This document shows, in pieces, positions 9,454-10,579 of a DNA stretch of 10,579 bases. The translations under genes were made by a program, and so were the position numbers. Numbering within the stretch: the first letter of the stretch is position 1; each line of letters starts with the position of its first letter. The stretch is taken from positions 1-10,579 of the forward strand of contig JBBCJT010000222.1 of the NCBI GenBank assembly GCA_037190665.1. Direction: 5' to 3'. Under the pieces are notes generated by a model, which ran no database searches, was not told where the DNA came from, and saw only the letters and a program-made list of their open reading frames with translations. Source of the stretch: JBBCJT01 sp037190665 (GTDB taxonomy: Bacteria; Pseudomonadota; Alphaproteobacteria; Acetobacterales; Acetobacteraceae).

Positions 9454-9491
9454 CCCTCACCCCGGCCCTCTCCCGCTTGCGGGAGAGGGAG
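9454..9491 (+). repeat. REP-like palindromic repeat, copy C (plus orientation)
   Basis: Head CCCTCACCCCGG, then a perfect 10-bp stem CCCTCTCCCG with CGGGAGAGGG around a CTTG loop. It is the cleanest of the three copies in the window and lies 51 bases after the DUF4387 stop. It could act as a 3' mRNA-stabilising hairpin for the AtuA/DUF4387 transcript. The lack of a T-run argues against a standard terminator. Confidence 0.82.
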
Positions 9492-9663
9492 GGAAGGTCA
9501 CCGCTTTCGGGCAGGGAATCGCACCTGCCTTCGGTCGTATGGACGGATGAGGAAGTCGCAGGCCAATACTCTTCGCGCCCGGCAAATCGAGATCAGGTCG
9601 TTCTCACCCCCCTCTTCTGCCCGCAAAATTCCATATGCGATTGGCCTGCTTTCGGGGGAGGCA

Positions 9664-9696
9664 GGCTGATCGGTCGCGTGACGTGGCCGATCAGCC
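9664..9696. repeat. 10-bp perfect inverted repeat with 13-base spacer
   Basis: GGCTGATCGG at 9664-9673 is the exact reverse complement of CCGATCAGCC at 9687-9696. It lies in the non-coding region, unrelated to the REP-like family. It could be an operator, a hairpin or a relic of a mobile element; nothing nearby decides between these. Confidence 0.45.
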
Positions 9697-9925
9697 CGTG
9701 GCCGGTTCAGCCCAAGAACGAGGAGCCGGACGATCCGGAGCGGCCTCGGCCGAGTTTCGCCGCCGCTTCGTCGACACCGGGCCACGTGGCCTGAAGCCCG
9801 CCCCGCATCAGTCGGCCACCGGCCGGCACGGACAGCGACCCGCTGCACAGCATCCGCCCGTGCCTAGCGATGAACGCCTCCGCCATGACAACATCGCCGC
9901 GGTCTATGACGGGCGGCCGAGGCTG

Positions 9926-10066
9926 TATCCGTCCGGTTTCGGGACGGAACGATAATCGGGGCATGCCGTGGCGTGGCGTCCAGGCGCTCTCGATGACAGC
10001 GACGCCGTAGTCCCTCAATCCGCCTTCGTCACTCCTCGGTGCATATGGTCAGCGCGCGTCGATCCG
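9926..10066 (-). pseudogene. Degenerate fragment resembling the start of a LigD-type polymerase domain
   Basis: On the minus strand, RGVTKAD is encoded at 10018-10038 and is followed at once by TGA. Shifting by one base (as if one T of a GAT-TTG junction were lost) continues the frame as LRDYGVAVIESAW and later RLSF and RPETG. From memory, LigD primase-polymerase domains open with an LTHPDRVLYP...GVTKADL.DY..AVA block followed by RPLSLVRCPDG, so the order and spacing agree. Upstream, bases encoding RIDAR and LT remain in another frame, with a few codons apparently missing before RGVTKAD. This suggests at least two frame breaks and a small deletion. Nothing recognisable of the rest of LigD was found on either side. 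The match is short and made by eye; chance similarity remains possible. Confidence 0.4.
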
Positions 10067-10321
10067 CCTGCGCGCGCCGAGGCCATGGCTGCCAACCCGA
10101 AAACCCATAGCCGCCGTCTCACGACCATACAGCCATCGCAGTATCCCGAAATCGCCGACGATCCGGGTACGTGTGCCTCGTGCAGCCAACGGCCCCGCGC
10201 ATAACGACTATCGGCGCCTGTGATTGGGATCGGCGCGACCCCATCCTCATATCCCCCTCCGCCAAGAGCGAACTCACCTTCCTGCGGCTGCGGCACCGCA
10301 CCCACCTGGATCCGGTACACC

Positions 10322-10579
10322 ATGAAGAAGATCGGCTTTCTGTCGTTCGGCCACTGGACGCCCTCGCCCCAGTCCGGCACGCGCTCGGCCGCAGACGCGC
10401 TGCTCCAGTCCATCGACCTTGCCGTCGCGGCGGAGGAACTGGGGGCGGACGGCGCCTATGTCCGCGTCCATCACTTCGCGCGCCAGCTCGCCTCGCCCTT
10501 CCCGCTGCTCGCCGCGATGGGCGCGAGGACCAGCCGCATCGAGCTGGGCACCGCGGTGATCGACATGCGCTACGAGAAC
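10322..10579 (+). CDS. LLM-class (luciferase-like) flavin-dependent oxidoreductase, 3' partial
   Basis: N-terminal 86 residues of a luciferase-like monooxygenase-fold protein, cut by the window end. MKKIGFLSFGHWTPSP forms the first strand of the TIM barrel. A helix with AVAAEELGADGAYVRVHHFA follows, in which the HHF motif (50-52) takes the place of the common EHH near the flavin pocket. Then come SPFPLLAAMGARTSRIELGT and the strand ending AVIDMRYEN, typical of the group. FMN or F420 are the possible cofactors; the fragment does not decide. ATG 10322 fits the usual N-terminus. The Shine-Dalgarno sequence is weak (GGA at 10308-10310, 11 bases away). No convincing promoter was seen, and it is not evidently part of the AtuA module because more than 900 bases separate them. 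Confidence 0.88.
   Translation, partial: MKKIGFLSFGHWTPSPQSGTRSAADALLQSIDLAVAAEELGADGAYVRVHHFARQLASPFPLLAAMGARTSRIELGTAVIDMRYEN

Larger units (their letters stand above)
9403..10321. other. 919-base intergenic stretch without a supported intact gene
   Basis: Contents: a GGGCCGGCCC palindrome at 9408-9417 just after the DUF4387 stop, a REP-like repeat at 9454, a 10-bp inverted repeat at 9664-9696, and a frame-broken LigD-like remnant around 9926-10066 on the minus strand. Open frames of 60-130 codons occur on both strands. None shows a known domain, a good ribosome binding site or the strong third-position GC bias of the neighbouring genes, and base composition is visibly less GC-rich. It looks like decayed sequence. 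No clear intrinsic terminator (hairpin plus T-run) was found. Confidence 0.6.

Noticed and set aside
9477..10204. Plus-strand frames of 78-106 codons in the spacer as small genes
   Set aside because: No good ribosome binding site, no domain, mixed codon bias, and they overlap repeats and the likely pseudogene on the other strand.
10223..10251. Possible sigma-70 promoter (TTGGGA, 17 bases, TCATAT) before the LLM gene
   Set aside because: Only 4/6 and 3/6 matches; not better than expected by chance.

Overview
The window is GC-rich (around 70% by eye), densely packed and almost entirely plus-stranded. Codon use and gene families suggest an alphaproteobacterium, possibly Acetobacteraceae (Roseomonas-like); that placement is inference.

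Left part (1-6622): a complete oligopeptide/dipeptide/nickel-type ABC importer. It consists of a substrate-binding protein (5' end cut off by the window), two permeases and two ATPases, followed by a C45-family Ntn hydrolase/acyltransferase. From the first permease onward every junction is a 4-base GTGA or ATGA stop/start overlap, so these five genes read as one translationally coupled operon. The binding-protein gene is separated from the permeases by 270 bases holding three hairpins. Two of them are an inverted pair of a short REP-like repeat, and a third copy lies near 9454. The simplest reading is that a peptide-like or acylated amino compound is imported and its amide bond is processed in the cytoplasm.

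Middle (6630-9402): a sigma-54-dependent activator with no N-terminal sensor domain, whose Shine-Dalgarno sequence sits in one arm of a perfect inverted repeat. Directly after it is a near-consensus -24/-12 (sigma-54) promoter, then an AtuA-family (DUF1446) gene and a DUF4387 gene two bases further on. The promoter lies so close to the AtuA start codon that the mRNA is predicted to be leaderless. Together these look like a self-contained regulator/promoter/two-gene catabolic module of unknown chemistry, placed immediately behind the importer operon.

Right part (9403-10579): about 920 bases without a convincing intact gene. It holds the third REP-like copy, a 10-bp inverted repeat and, on the minus strand, a short frame-broken stretch resembling the start of a LigD-type polymerase domain. 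The window ends inside a luciferase-like (LLM) flavin-dependent oxidoreductase gene on the plus strand.
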